In this document: one piece after another, positions 54,616 through 62,419 of the stretch
How positions within the stretch are numbered: position 1 is the stretch's first letter
Layout: each line of letters starts with the position of its first letter
Origin: Paenibacillus sp. FSL R7-0345
Lineage (GTDB): Bacteria > Bacillota > Bacilli > Paenibacillales > Paenibacillaceae
DNA: 64,000 nt
Assembly (NCBI RefSeq): GCF_038595055.1
Contig: NZ_CP152002.1
Coordinates: 1,718,501 to 1,782,500 of the forward strand
Reading direction: 5' to 3'
Position numbers and translations under genes: made by a program
Notes under the pieces: generated by a model
Database searches by the model: none
Told to the model about the DNA's origin: nothing
What the model saw: only the letters and a program-made list of their open reading frames with translations

Positions 54616-56681
54616 TCCAAGTGAAGGTGAGTGTACGGAATTCCCTTTTCGTCAAAATCCTGCTGGTCTCTTTGATGTGTATGACCGTTCCTATGACCTT
54701 CTCGCTTTTGTATGCCAATGATTCAGTGTCCACCAGCCTGTACGCAGAAAATGCCGGTTCAGTAGCCGCAATCGCCAGTGAGAAAAGGAGCGAAATCGAT
54801 CTGGCGGTCGGCCAGATTATGGGCCAGTCGGTAAGCATCGCTACCCAGCCGTATATCGTTGACTATATAAATGAAGCGGATCAGCCGGGACAGCCGGCCG
54901 GTGTCATGAAAGAGCGGATCGCGGATTATCTGGAGGATGTGGTACAAGGCTCACACGGACTCTATGAAAATATCTTTATCGTTGGGGTGGAAGGAACGAT
55001 TCTGATCGACGGAATTGGCGGGGGCTCAGCCGGAAGCAGTGTCGGCGGTGCTGCCCGGAGCTGGCTAAAGGAGGCAGGGGGGAATAACGGGGCAGTGATT
55101 ACCGAGTCAGCCCAGATGTCACCGGTAACGGGACGGCCTGTGATTACTAACGCAGTAATTATTCCCGGTACAGCAGAAGCGGGCCCGAACGGGCTGCTGG
55201 TTACATCTATTGATCTGGGTGAGCTTGCCGGTAAAGTGAATCAGACCGAGAGCGGGCTGGAGCTCAAGACGATGCTGGTTAATGGTGCAGGGCTGGTCGT
55301 GTCCGCTGCAGAGCCGGAGTATATTCTGACCCTGGACCTCAGCAGGCAGCAGGGTGATTTACTTGATTATTACAACGGGTTCAAGGCCGCTCAGGCGGGG
55401 TCCGGAGCTTTTACCCTTGAAGGTGTCCGTTACTTAAGCGCCTATGAAAAAAGCGGAGTGCAGGATGTATATGCGGTTTCATATATGCCAATGAGCCGTT
55501 ATACCGAGAAAGCGGACGAGATGAAGGATAAGCTGATTGTTGTCATGGTGGCGGCAATCCTGCTGTTTGCGCTTATTATTACCGGCTTTGCCAGATCGGT
55601 AACGAAGCCGATTGCGGCCGGATCCGCTTATCTCAGAGAAATGGCAGACGGTAACTGGCAGAATGAGCTTCCTGTGAGGTATATGAAGAAAAAGGATGAG
55701 ACTGGCCTGTTAATGAGATCGGTATACCAGATGCAGCAATCTCTCCGTGCAGCCTTCGGTACCGTCAAGCAGGAATCCATTAGGCTGAATGATAATGTGG
55801 AGACGGCAAAAGGCAGTATTACCGAGCTGAACGGTCAGATCCAGATGGTCTCAGAGATTACCCAGGAGATGTCGGCAAGTACAGAGGAGACGGCTGCGGC
55901 TGCCGATGAACTGCGGTTTATGGCCAGCGGGGCCGAAGCTGCAGTCCAGGCTATGGCTGAAAATGCCGTAAGGGGCGCAGCTGATTCCCGGTCCATTTAC
56001 ACGCGCGCTGTCGGGCTGAAGGAGGGGACCGAGCAGTCAAGGGAGAGAGCAGCTATTCTTTTGCAGAATCTCAAGGAGAACCTCAACTCGGCTATTGCCC
56101 ATTCCCAGTCCGTACACCGGATTGAACTGCTGGTGCAGACGATATTGGGAATTGTTACGCAGACCAATATTCTGGCTCTGAATGCGGGAATTGAGGCTGC
56201 ACGGGCCGGGGAGAAGGGTAAAGGCTTTGCGGTAATTGCGGATGAAATCCGCAAGCTGGCGCAGCAATCGGGCAGATCAGCAGCTGAGATCCGCGAGATG
56301 ACCTTGGAGGTGCTGAAGGCTGTTGAGCATTTGACTCACTGCTCGCAGGAGGCGATTACCTTTATGGATCAGACGGTGCTGGAGGATTATGAGCTGCTCG
56401 TTCAGAGCGGGGAGCAGTATTACCGGGATGCCGCGTTCTTTGAGGAGCTGCTTGGTGCGTTCAGTGAAGCGGCGGGAGAAATCCGGACATCCATTCACAG
56501 TATGGCGGTCAGTATCAGTGAGATTACACAGGTGAACAGCCAGTTCGCCGGGGACACCGCGCTTATCGCTGAGCAGGCGAACGGGATTTTGCAGCAGAGT
56601 GTGGTTGTAGCCGGTACTATCGGACAGACACAAGTAAGTGCGGATGAGCTGAGAAACGGAATCGCCCGCTTCAAGGTGTAG
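54612..56681 (+). CDS. Methyl-accepting chemotaxis protein
   Basis: A 689-residue chemoreceptor. A first helix ([20 protein letters not shown]), an extracellular Cache-type sensor (about residues 35-310, with [16 protein letters not shown]), a second helix ([18 protein letters not shown]) and a HAMP region lead to the coiled-coil signalling domain. The conserved hairpin is [31 protein letters not shown], which contacts CheA and CheW. Its ATG overlaps the ROK kinase stop, coupling attractant sensing to sugar phosphorylation. The ligand is probably the sugar imported by this module. Confidence 0.9.
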   Translation: MIQVKVSVRNSLFVKILLVSLMCMTVPMTFSLLYANDSVSTSLYAENAGSVAAIASEKRSEIDLAVGQIMGQSVSIATQPYIVDYINEADQPGQPAGVMKERIADYLEDVVQGSHGLYENIFIVGVEGTILIDGIGGGSAGSSVGGAARSWLKEAGGNNGAVITESAQMSPVTGRPVITNAVIIPGTAEAGPNGLLVTSIDLGELAGKVNQTESGLELKTMLVNGAGLVVSAAEPEYILTLDLSRQQGDLLDYYNGFKAAQAGSGAFTLEGVRYLSAYEKSGVQDVYAVSYMPMSRYTEKADEMKDKLIVVMVAAILLFALIITGFARSVTKPIAAGSAYLREMADGNWQNELPVRYMKKKDETGLLMRSVYQMQQSLRAAFGTVKQESIRLNDNVETAKGSITELNGQIQMVSEITQEMSASTEETAAAADELRFMASGAEAAVQAMAENAVRGAADSRSIYTRAVGLKEGTEQSRERAAILLQNLKENLNSAIAHSQSVHRIELLVQTILGIVTQTNILALNAGIEAARAGEKGKGFAVIADEIRKLAQQSGRSAAEIREMTLEVLKAVEHLTHCSQEAITFMDQTVLEDYELLVQSGEQYYRDAAFFEELLGAFSEAAGEIRTSIHSMAVSISEITQVNSQFAGDTALIAEQANGILQQSVVVAGTIGQTQVSADELRNGIARFKV

Positions 56682-56724
56682 TCCGGCTTGCTTTTTACAC
56701 CCCCCTGTATTATTCTAACAATGA

Positions 56725-56739
56725 TTAACTACGGATTAA
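56725..56739. promoter_or_regulatory. TetR-type operator candidate at the tetR-like gene (autoregulation)
   Basis: TTAACT-ACG-GATTAA is an imperfect version of the shared inverted repeat, 33 bases before the TetR start. It is followed by TGGTTTACTAATAAA, similar to the 53607 flank. Confidence 0.45.
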
Positions 56740-56771
56740 TGGTTTACTAATAAATATGGGGGAGATGCACT

Positions 56772-57410
56772 ATGGCTACAACATGGCATCAGGATGTACG
56801 GAACCGGAACCGTGAAGAGTTCATTCTGGCCGGGCAGCATGCGCTGATCGAATGCAATTTTACGAATGTAGGTCTTAAGGACATATGCGAACGGGCGAAC
56901 CTGAGTAAGGTTACGTTCTATAAATGCTTTAATTCGTTGGACGAGCTGATCTTTGCGGTACAGCAAAAAGTACTGGGTGAGCTGACGGTGTTCATTGAGC
57001 AGAACTCCTCCTCCCGCAGCAGCGGACTTGAGAGCGTGGAAGGCTACCTGGATGTCTGGATTCAGTTTCTGGAGAACCATCCGGATTATCTGAAATACAT
57101 CGGCTTTTTTGACCACACCTACCGTGACCACTATCCGAATGAGGAGCTGCAGGCGACCTATCGTGAGCTGGTCAGTGATGGTACAATTGGACGGGTGCTG
57201 CATAACTACATTGAGCAAGGTGTGCAGGACGGCTCGATCCGCCCTGAGCTGCAGCTGCAGAAGACGAGCCTGTTTATTTTCGAGATGATCATCAGCCTGA
57301 TGCAGCGTCTCGCTTTCCGCGGTAAGCTGCTGCAGGAGGAGCACGGCGTTGATGTGAAGGAGCTTGCCGACACTTCGAAGGCGTTTGTGCTGCATTATTT
57401 GAAAAAATAG
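56772..57410 (+). CDS. TetR-family transcriptional repressor
   Basis: A 212-residue regulator. Residues 13-60 are the TetR helix-turn-helix (REEFILAGQHALIECNFTNVGL, then ICERANLSKVTFYKCFNSLDEL). The C-terminal helices form the ligand pocket and dimer face (WIQFLENHPDYLKYIGFF, FIFEMIISLMQRLAF). GGGGGAG lies 8-14 bases before the ATG. It sits in the middle of the sugar module, and similar inverted repeats occur before it and before the four surrounding units, so it probably represses them all until a sugar effector binds. The gene ends at the hairpin at 57457. Confidence 0.9.
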   Translation: MATTWHQDVRNRNREEFILAGQHALIECNFTNVGLKDICERANLSKVTFYKCFNSLDELIFAVQQKVLGELTVFIEQNSSSRSSGLESVEGYLDVWIQFLENHPDYLKYIGFFDHTYRDHYPNEELQATYRELVSDGTIGRVLHNYIEQGVQDGSIRPELQLQKTSLFIFEMIISLMQRLAFRGKLLQEEHGVDVKELADTSKAFVLHYLKK

Positions 57411-57456
57411 TGTGGCGCACGGGCCAGTGGATGCGTCGGCGGTTGACGGCGGACTT

Positions 57457-57484
57457 AGCGGATTCCTTGGGGAATCCGCTTTTT
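57457..57484 (+). terminator. Terminator of the TetR gene
   Basis: A perfect 10-bp stem AGCGGATTCC (57457-57466 with 57471-57480), a TTGG loop and a T-run. Confidence 0.9.
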
Positions 57485-57521
57485 GTGCGCAGAGAAGATG
57501 TACGCCGGCGGGCTGGACGTT

Positions 57522-58008
57522 GAAATCAAAGGCAAAAAGGCCCTTGATTTCGCCCTATGCGGGCCGAACGGTGAAATCAAAGGCAAAAGTGCCCTTGATT
57601 CCGCCCTATGCGGGCCGAACGTTGAAATCAAAGGCAAAAAGGCCCTTGATTTCGCCCTGAGCGGGCCGAGCGTTGAAATCAAAGGCAAAAGTGCCCTTGA
57701 TTTCGCCCTGAGCAGGCCGAACGTTGAAATCAAAGGCAAAAGTGCCCTTGATTTCGCCCTGAGCAGGCCGAACGTTGAAATCAAAGGCAAAAGTGCCCTT
57801 GATTCCGCCCTATGCGGGCCGAGCGTTGAAATCAAAGGCAAAAATGCCCTTGATTTCGCCCTGAGCGGGCCGAGCGTTGAAATCAAAGGCAAAAAGGCCC
57901 TTGATTTCGCCCTGAGCGGGCCGAGCGTTGAAATCAAAGGCAAAAAGGCCTTTGATTCCGCCCTATGCGGGCCGAACGGTGAAATCAAAGGCAAAAGGCC
58001 TTGATTCC
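57522..58008. repeat. Tandem array: 10 hairpin units with a 51-bp period
   Basis: Units begin with GAAATCAAAGGC at 57522, 57573, 57624, 57675, 57726, 57777, 57828, 57879, 57930 and 57981, exactly 51 bp apart; the last is cut short. In each, GAAATCAAAGGC pairs with GCCCTTGATTTC over a six-base loop with one mismatch. The linker is CGCCCT-GAGCGGGCCGAGCGTT-like. Because 51 is a multiple of three, frames stay open on both strands, but most unit-to-unit differences change the amino acid (AAG/AGT, TTC/TCC, GGG/AGG), so I regard the array as non-coding. Confidence 0.95.
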
Positions 58009-58053
58009 GCCCCCGGCGCGTCGCCCGCCCCGCAGAAATGTGTGCGTTTTCTC

Positions 58054-58082
58054 TTGCCAAGCAAGACAAATAATGATAAAGT
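58054..58082 (+). promoter_or_regulatory. Promoter candidate for isomerase-dehydrogenase unit
   Basis: TTGCCA (58054-58059) and TAAAGT (58077-58082) have the ideal 17-base spacing. The operator candidate at 58094 begins 11 bases after the -10 box, the same arrangement as at 60164-60219. Confidence 0.6.
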
Positions 58083-58093
58083 AATACTAAAGA

Positions 58094-58109
58094 GTTACTT
58101 ATAGTTAAC
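58094..58109. promoter_or_regulatory. TetR-type operator candidate upstream of isomerase 1
   Basis: GTTACT-TAT-AGTTAAC lies just downstream of a -35/-10 pair and 52 bases before the isomerase start. A further inverted repeat (TTAATA...TATTAA) follows it. Confidence 0.55.
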
Positions 58110-58161
58110 CATTAATAATAGATAAACTATTAAACGGCAAGTTAGGAAAGGAAGCGCGCAT

Positions 58162-58953
58162 ATGAAGCTAGGAATTATTGCTGCGGTCAACGAGGAAAGC
58201 TTTGTTCAGGCCAATAACAGAGGATTAAGTTTTCTGGAGTTTACCATTAATGAGGGAGACAGCGTAGATGAATTTACCCGTCAGGTTGATCAGATCGCTG
58301 AGTGGTCTTTCAAATATGGGATAGAGATTGGTTCGATCGGGCGCTGGAAATCGCTGCGGATTGACACGCAAGGTGCGATCATCCGTGAAGAGCTGGAACG
58401 CTGCTTTAAGCTGATTGATGCGGCAGCCACACTGAATTGCCCGAGCTTCGTGGCCGGCTGCAACTATGTGGAAGAGCTGTCGCTGTATGAGAACTGCACG
58501 GCGGCGATTTCCTTTTTTAGTGAACTGATTGCCTACGCCAAACCTAAGAACGTCGCCGTCTCCTCCTATAATTGCCGTAAAGTGAACTTTGTAAATACAC
58601 CGGACATCTGGCGGATCATTCATGGACATCTGCCGGAGCTGGGCATCAAATTTGATCCATCGCATGCCCGCTTCTTCGGAGGGGACTATCTGCAGGAGAC
58701 GCTGGACTGGGGACACCGGTTTACGCATGTACACCTCAAAGGCTCACTACTTGTGAACGGACAGAAGGTGGATGAGCCGCCAGCCGGGATGGACCAGACC
58801 GATTGGCCTTCATTCATAGCTACATTAAGAGCGGCCGGTTATGACGGCGGGCTCAGCATTGAACCGCGCAAATCGGCGCTGCCGGACCATCTGGCGGACA
58901 AAGGCGTTGATTTCTCTGCGGCCTATTTCAAAAAACTGTTGCTTGAAGATTAA
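58162..58953 (+). CDS. TIM-barrel sugar isomerase/epimerase-like protein 1
   Basis: A 263-residue member of the xylose-isomerase-like (AP endonuclease 2) superfamily. Retained features are the aspartate and histidine in IKFDPSHARFFGG, the histidines in THVHLKGS and the late glutamate in LSIEPRKS. The first metal-binding glutamate, usually in a strand like ALENH after the third helix, appears replaced (NVAVSSYNCRKVNF), so metal binding may be altered. AGGAAAGGAAG lies before the ATG. A Gfo/Idh/MocA dehydrogenase follows after 15 bp. Such pairs process oxidised (keto) sugars or inositols. Confidence 0.82.
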   Translation: MKLGIIAAVNEESFVQANNRGLSFLEFTINEGDSVDEFTRQVDQIAEWSFKYGIEIGSIGRWKSLRIDTQGAIIREELERCFKLIDAAATLNCPSFVAGCNYVEELSLYENCTAAISFFSELIAYAKPKNVAVSSYNCRKVNFVNTPDIWRIIHGHLPELGIKFDPSHARFFGGDYLQETLDWGHRFTHVHLKGSLLVNGQKVDEPPAGMDQTDWPSFIATLRAAGYDGGLSIEPRKSALPDHLADKGVDFSAAYFKKLLLED

Positions 58954-58968
58954 TAAGAGGTGATTACA

Positions 58969-60057
58969 TTGACAGGTAAATTAAAATACGCGCTGATCGG
59001 CGCAGGCGGCAATGCGGAGAAGAAGCATATCCACGGCTATCTGGCCCTGGAGGATGTTGAGGTTGTAGCCATTTGTGATATCGATGTAAGCAAGGCAGCC
59101 AAGATGGCGGAGAAATACAATGTGCCGGGTGTGTACAGTGACTATAAGGAGATGTTCCTCAAAGAACGTCCTGATATCGTCAGCATTGTTACACCGAACT
59201 ATCTTCATGCTGAGATTACTGAGTTTGCCTTGGCGCATGGCGCCCATGTCCATTGCGAAAAGCCGCTCAGCATCAGCAGTGAGGAGGCTCAGCGCATTAT
59301 TGCTGCCCGCGACCGTTCCGGCAAGCAAGTGATGATCGGCCTGAACAACCGGTTCCTTAATGAAGCAGTCTTTCTGAAAAAGTGGATTGATGACGGGAAT
59401 CTCGGCAAAATCTATAACGCCAAAGCCGGCTGGATCCGCCGCAGCGGCATTCCTGGCAGAGGAACGTGGTTCACCGACAAGGACCGTTCCGGCGGCGGGG
59501 TTATGATTGACCTGGGCGCCCATTATCTGGACCTGGCGCTGTATTTTATGGGCTTGCCCAAGGTTTCTTACGTAGCCGGCAGCATCCACCAGAACTTTGT
59601 CCATACCACTGCCCGGAACCGCAACGGCTACAAAGGAATGGAAGGCGGCCTGTTTAACGTGGAGGACGCAGCAACCGGTTACCTTGGACTGGAAAACGGG
59701 GCCAGCCTGTCGTTTGATTTCAGCTGGGCTTCCAACATTGAAGAGGACCGCTTCTACGTGGAGCTGATGGGCTCAAAGGGCGGAGCCAGTCTTGTTAACG
59801 GCCAGCTTAAGCTGTTCGGCGAAAGCTCGGACATCTGTCTGGACATCACTCCGAAGCTGAAGCTGAATCCGACGCTACAACTGAAGAACGAGTTTAGGCA
59901 TTTTGTCGACAGTATCCGGCAGAACGGCAGTGAACTGGTTGCTCCCGCGGAAGACGGCCTGTATTTTGCGGAAATCGTAGATGCTTTTTATCAAAGCGCT
60001 GCGGCTGGGGCACCGGTGATATTAAAACAGGAGCAGCCGGTAGCTTCTATCAGATAA
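58969..60057 (+). CDS. Gfo/Idh/MocA-family dehydrogenase 1
   Basis: A 362-residue NAD(P)-dependent oxidoreductase. I prefer the TTG start at 58969, spaced from AGAGGTG; a GTG at 58960 overlaps that site. The Rossmann fold begins YALIGAGGNAEKKHI and has VAICDID at the end of strand 2. The catalytic lysine is in HCEKPLSIS, and the C-terminal half has GGGVMIDLGAHYLDLALYFMG. Members oxidise or reduce a sugar hydroxyl, often at C3 of a glycoside or on inositol. It is co-transcribed with the isomerase before it. No terminator is present until the hairpin at 60078. Confidence 0.9.
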   Translation: MTGKLKYALIGAGGNAEKKHIHGYLALEDVEVVAICDIDVSKAAKMAEKYNVPGVYSDYKEMFLKERPDIVSIVTPNYLHAEITEFALAHGAHVHCEKPLSISSEEAQRIIAARDRSGKQVMIGLNNRFLNEAVFLKKWIDDGNLGKIYNAKAGWIRRSGIPGRGTWFTDKDRSGGGVMIDLGAHYLDLALYFMGLPKVSYVAGSIHQNFVHTTARNRNGYKGMEGGLFNVEDAATGYLGLENGASLSFDFSWASNIEEDRFYVELMGSKGGASLVNGQLKLFGESSDICLDITPKLKLNPTLQLKNEFRHFVDSIRQNGSELVAPAEDGLYFAEIVDAFYQSAAAGAPVILKQEQPVASIR

Positions 60058-60077
60058 AGCTGTAATATTGTGCGCGG

Positions 60078-60122
60078 CATGCGGCATTCCCGAAGAAAGG
60101 TTCGGGGGTGGCGCATGTTTTT
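60078..60122 (+). terminator. Terminator between the two dehydrogenase units
   Basis: Arms CATGCG...CCCGAA (60078-60094) and TTCGGG...CGCATG (60101-60117) form a long hairpin followed by five T residues. Confidence 0.85.
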
Positions 60123-60131
60123 GTTTATAAA

Positions 60132-60145
60132 TGATAACGTTTACA
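60132..60145 (+). promoter_or_regulatory. Likely cre (CcpA) site
   Basis: TGATAACGTTTACA matches the catabolite-responsive element consensus well. It lies just upstream of the -35 box at 60164, and a second partial match (AAGCGCTTGCC, 60158-60168) overlaps that box. Confidence 0.65.
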
Positions 60146-60163
60146 AAAATGAAAAATAAGCGC

Positions 60164-60192
60164 TTGCCAAACAAATCCGGAAGTGATATTGT
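60164..60192 (+). promoter_or_regulatory. Promoter of dehydrogenase 2 unit
   Basis: TTGCCA (60164-60169) and TATTGT (60187-60192) with 17-base spacing. The operator candidate starts 12 bases downstream. Confidence 0.6.
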
Positions 60193-60204
60193 ATGAACAG
60201 GAAG

Positions 60205-60219
60205 TTTACTTCTAGTAAA
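60205..60219. promoter_or_regulatory. TetR-type operator candidate O1 upstream of dehydrogenase 2
   Basis: TTTACT-TCT-AGTAAA is a perfect 6-bp inverted repeat with a 3-base centre and the best example of the shared motif. Confidence 0.6.
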
Positions 60220-60240
60220 TCATTGAACTAAAGATAATAA

Positions 60241-60255
60241 TTTATTGGTAGTAAA
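60241..60255. promoter_or_regulatory. TetR-type operator candidate O2 upstream of dehydrogenase 2
   Basis: TTTATT-GGT-AGTAAA is the same repeat with one mismatch, 36 bp from O1 and 48 bases before the start codon. Confidence 0.5.
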
Positions 60256-60302
60256 TAACTTTGGATTTTTATTCAATATTCATTATTCAGGAGGAAACTA
60301 AC

Positions 60303-61400
60303 ATGAGCAAAAAATTGAGATTCGGATTTATCGGCTGCGGCGGGATCGCCAATCAGAAGCATTTCCCGGCACTTGCCGCCCTTAGTGAAGAAGCAGAGCT
60401 GGTGGCATTCTGCGATATCGTGGAGGAGCGTGCGGCTAAGGCAGCCAAGCAATACGGGATTGAAAATGCAAGCGTATACACGGATTATAAGGAACTGCTG
60501 AAGGACGAAACGCTGGATGTTGTGCATGTCCTGACTCCCAACGTGTCCCACTCCTACATCACGGTTGATGCGCTGGAAGCCGGCAAGCATGTACTGTGCG
60601 AAAAGCCAATGGCCATTAGCACCGAGGAAGCACAGAAAATGCTGGATGCCGCCAAGCGTACCGGCAAAAAGCTGACAATCGGCTACCAGAACCGCTGCCG
60701 CGTTGATTCCCTGGCTCTGCATGAAGCCTGCGAAAATGATGAGCTTGGTGAGATTTATTTTGCCAAAGCCCATGCTGTTCGCCGTAAAGCTGTTCCGACC
60801 TGGGGTGTATTTCCGGACAAATCGAAGCAGGGCGGCGGCCCGCTGATTGATATCGGTACCCATGCGCTGGATCTGACCCTGTGGAACATGAACAACTACA
60901 AACCAAAAATGGTGGTCGGCTCGACGTACCAGAAGCTTAGCAACAACCCGATGGGTAACATGTTCGGACCTTGGGACCCTGAGACATTCGAAGTGGAAGA
61001 TTCTGCTTTCGGCTTCATCAAAATGGAGAACGGTGCAACAATCTATCTCGAAGCAGCCTGGGCCCTCAACGTGCTGGACGGCAAGGAAGCTCAAGTTACG
61101 CTGTGCGGAACCAAAGCCGGTGCAGAAATGCGCGGCAAGGCGTTCCTCGATGAAGGTTATGTTGTGTTCAATACGGCACAGCACGGCCAGCTGGTTGAAA
61201 CCGGCCCGTCTGACGGCGGTGGTGTAGCCTACTTCAGCGGAGAGAGCCGGAGAGCAAACGATGTGGAAGCACGGATGTGGCTGGATGCGCTGCTCAATGA
61301 CAAAGAGCCGCTGGTGAAACCGGAGCAGGCCCTGGTTGTAACGCAAATTCTTGAAGCGATCTACAAATCGGCAGAAACAGGCGAGCCGGTATTCTTCTAA
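60303..61400 (+). CDS. Gfo/Idh/MocA-family dehydrogenase 2
   Basis: A 365-residue NAD(P)-dependent oxidoreductase, a distant paralogue of the one at 58969. The start is the ATG at 60303, with AGGAGGA 7-13 bases upstream. The nucleotide loop is GFIGCGGIANQKHF, with VAFCDIV at the end of strand 2; the catalytic lysine is in LCEKPMAIS and the C-terminal half has GGGPLIDIGTHALDLTLWNM. It shares a transcript with isomerase 2 and the AraC/GH39 gene. The duplicate dehydrogenase-isomerase arrangement suggests sequential or alternative steps on one sugar. Confidence 0.9.
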   Translation: MSKKLRFGFIGCGGIANQKHFPALAALSEEAELVAFCDIVEERAAKAAKQYGIENASVYTDYKELLKDETLDVVHVLTPNVSHSYITVDALEAGKHVLCEKPMAISTEEAQKMLDAAKRTGKKLTIGYQNRCRVDSLALHEACENDELGEIYFAKAHAVRRKAVPTWGVFPDKSKQGGGPLIDIGTHALDLTLWNMNNYKPKMVVGSTYQKLSNNPMGNMFGPWDPETFEVEDSAFGFIKMENGATIYLEAAWALNVLDGKEAQVTLCGTKAGAEMRGKAFLDEGYVVFNTAQHGQLVETGPSDGGGVAYFSGESRRANDVEARMWLDALLNDKEPLVKPEQALVVTQILEAIYKSAETGEPVFF

Positions 61401-61418
61401 AAAGAAGGTGTGGTAACA

Positions 61419-62387
61419 ATGAAACTTGGAGTATTCTCCGTACTGCTGCAGCAGCTGCCTCTGGAGGAGGCGCTGGATATCATCGCCTCCAAAGGACTGG
61501 ATGCTGTGGAGCTCGGAACCGGCGGTTATCCCGGCAATCACCACTGCAAGCCTGACGAGCTGCTGGCAGATGCCGGCAAGCTGAAAGCCTTCAAGCAGCA
61601 GTTTGAATCCAGAGGACTAAGCATCAGCGCACTGAGCTGTCACGGTAACCCGCTGCATCCGCAGAAGGCTGTAGCTCGGCAGTACCATGAAGAGTTTATG
61701 GAGACGCTCGAACTAGCCGAACGTCTGGAGGTTCCGGTTGTTGTCGGCTTCTCCGGCTGTCCCGGTGACTCAGATGAGGCAAAGTATCCCAACTGGCCGG
61801 TTGCACCGTGGCCGAACGAATACGGAGAGCTGCTGGCCTGGCAGTGGGAACAGAAGGTTATCCCTTACTGGAAGGAAACCGGCCGCTACGCCCAGGACAA
61901 AGGGCTGAAGATTGCGCTTGAGATGCATGGCGGCTTCTCCGTCCATACACCGGCTACGCTGCTGAAGCTGCGAGATGCAGCGGGTGAAGCCATCGGGGCC
62001 AATCTTGATCCAAGCCATATGTGGTGGCAGGGCATTGATCCGCTGCAGGCGATTCAGATTCTCGGCCGGGCCGGCGCCCTGCATTACTTCCATGCCAAGG
62101 ATACCGTAATTGATCCGGTCAACGTTAACCGTTACGGGGTAACGGATATGCAGCCGTACACTGCACTGCTGGACCGGGCCTGGAATTTCCGCTCTGTCGG
62201 CTATGGCCATGACAGCAAGACCTGGGCTGATCTGATCAGCACACTGCGGCTGGTCGGCTATGATTATGTCATCAGCATAGAACATGAGGATGGCCTGATG
62301 TCGGTTGGAGAGGGCTTCTCCAAAGCGGTGGATACACTGAAGCCGCTGCTCATCCGTGAGCCGGCAGCAGAGATGTGGTGGGTATAA
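61419..62387 (+). CDS. TIM-barrel sugar isomerase/epimerase 2
   Basis: A 322-residue xylose-isomerase-like TIM barrel with the full metal-binding set: glutamate in IALEMHGGFSVH, aspartate and histidine in ANLDPSHMWWQG, histidine in HYFHAKDT and glutamate in ISIEHEDG. The start is the ATG at 61419, with AAGAAGGTG before it. It lies 18 bp after dehydrogenase 2. Expected activity is isomerisation, epimerisation or elimination on a keto-sugar produced by the dehydrogenase; the exact substrate is not known. Confidence 0.9.
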   Translation: MKLGVFSVLLQQLPLEEALDIIASKGLDAVELGTGGYPGNHHCKPDELLADAGKLKAFKQQFESRGLSISALSCHGNPLHPQKAVARQYHEEFMETLELAERLEVPVVVGFSGCPGDSDEAKYPNWPVAPWPNEYGELLAWQWEQKVIPYWKETGRYAQDKGLKIALEMHGGFSVHTPATLLKLRDAAGEAIGANLDPSHMWWQGIDPLQAIQILGRAGALHYFHAKDTVIDPVNVNRYGVTDMQPYTALLDRAWNFRSVGYGHDSKTWADLISTLRLVGYDYVISIEHEDGLMSVGEGFSKAVDTLKPLLIREPAAEMWWV

Positions 62388-62419
62388 TCTACAGATAACA
62401 ACGGGAAAGGAACTGTGCA

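Noticed and set aside
57483..58004. A 173-residue repeat protein on the plus strand, and a similar one on the minus strand
   Set aside because: The frames are open only because the 51-bp unit is divisible by three. The plus frame would begin with TTG inside the TetR terminator, has no ribosome site, and unit differences mostly change amino acids.
60273..61544. A 423-codon antisense frame over dehydrogenase 2
   Set aside because: It opposes a clear Gfo/Idh/MocA gene and crosses into its neighbour; the Cys/His-rich composition is typical of antisense translation.
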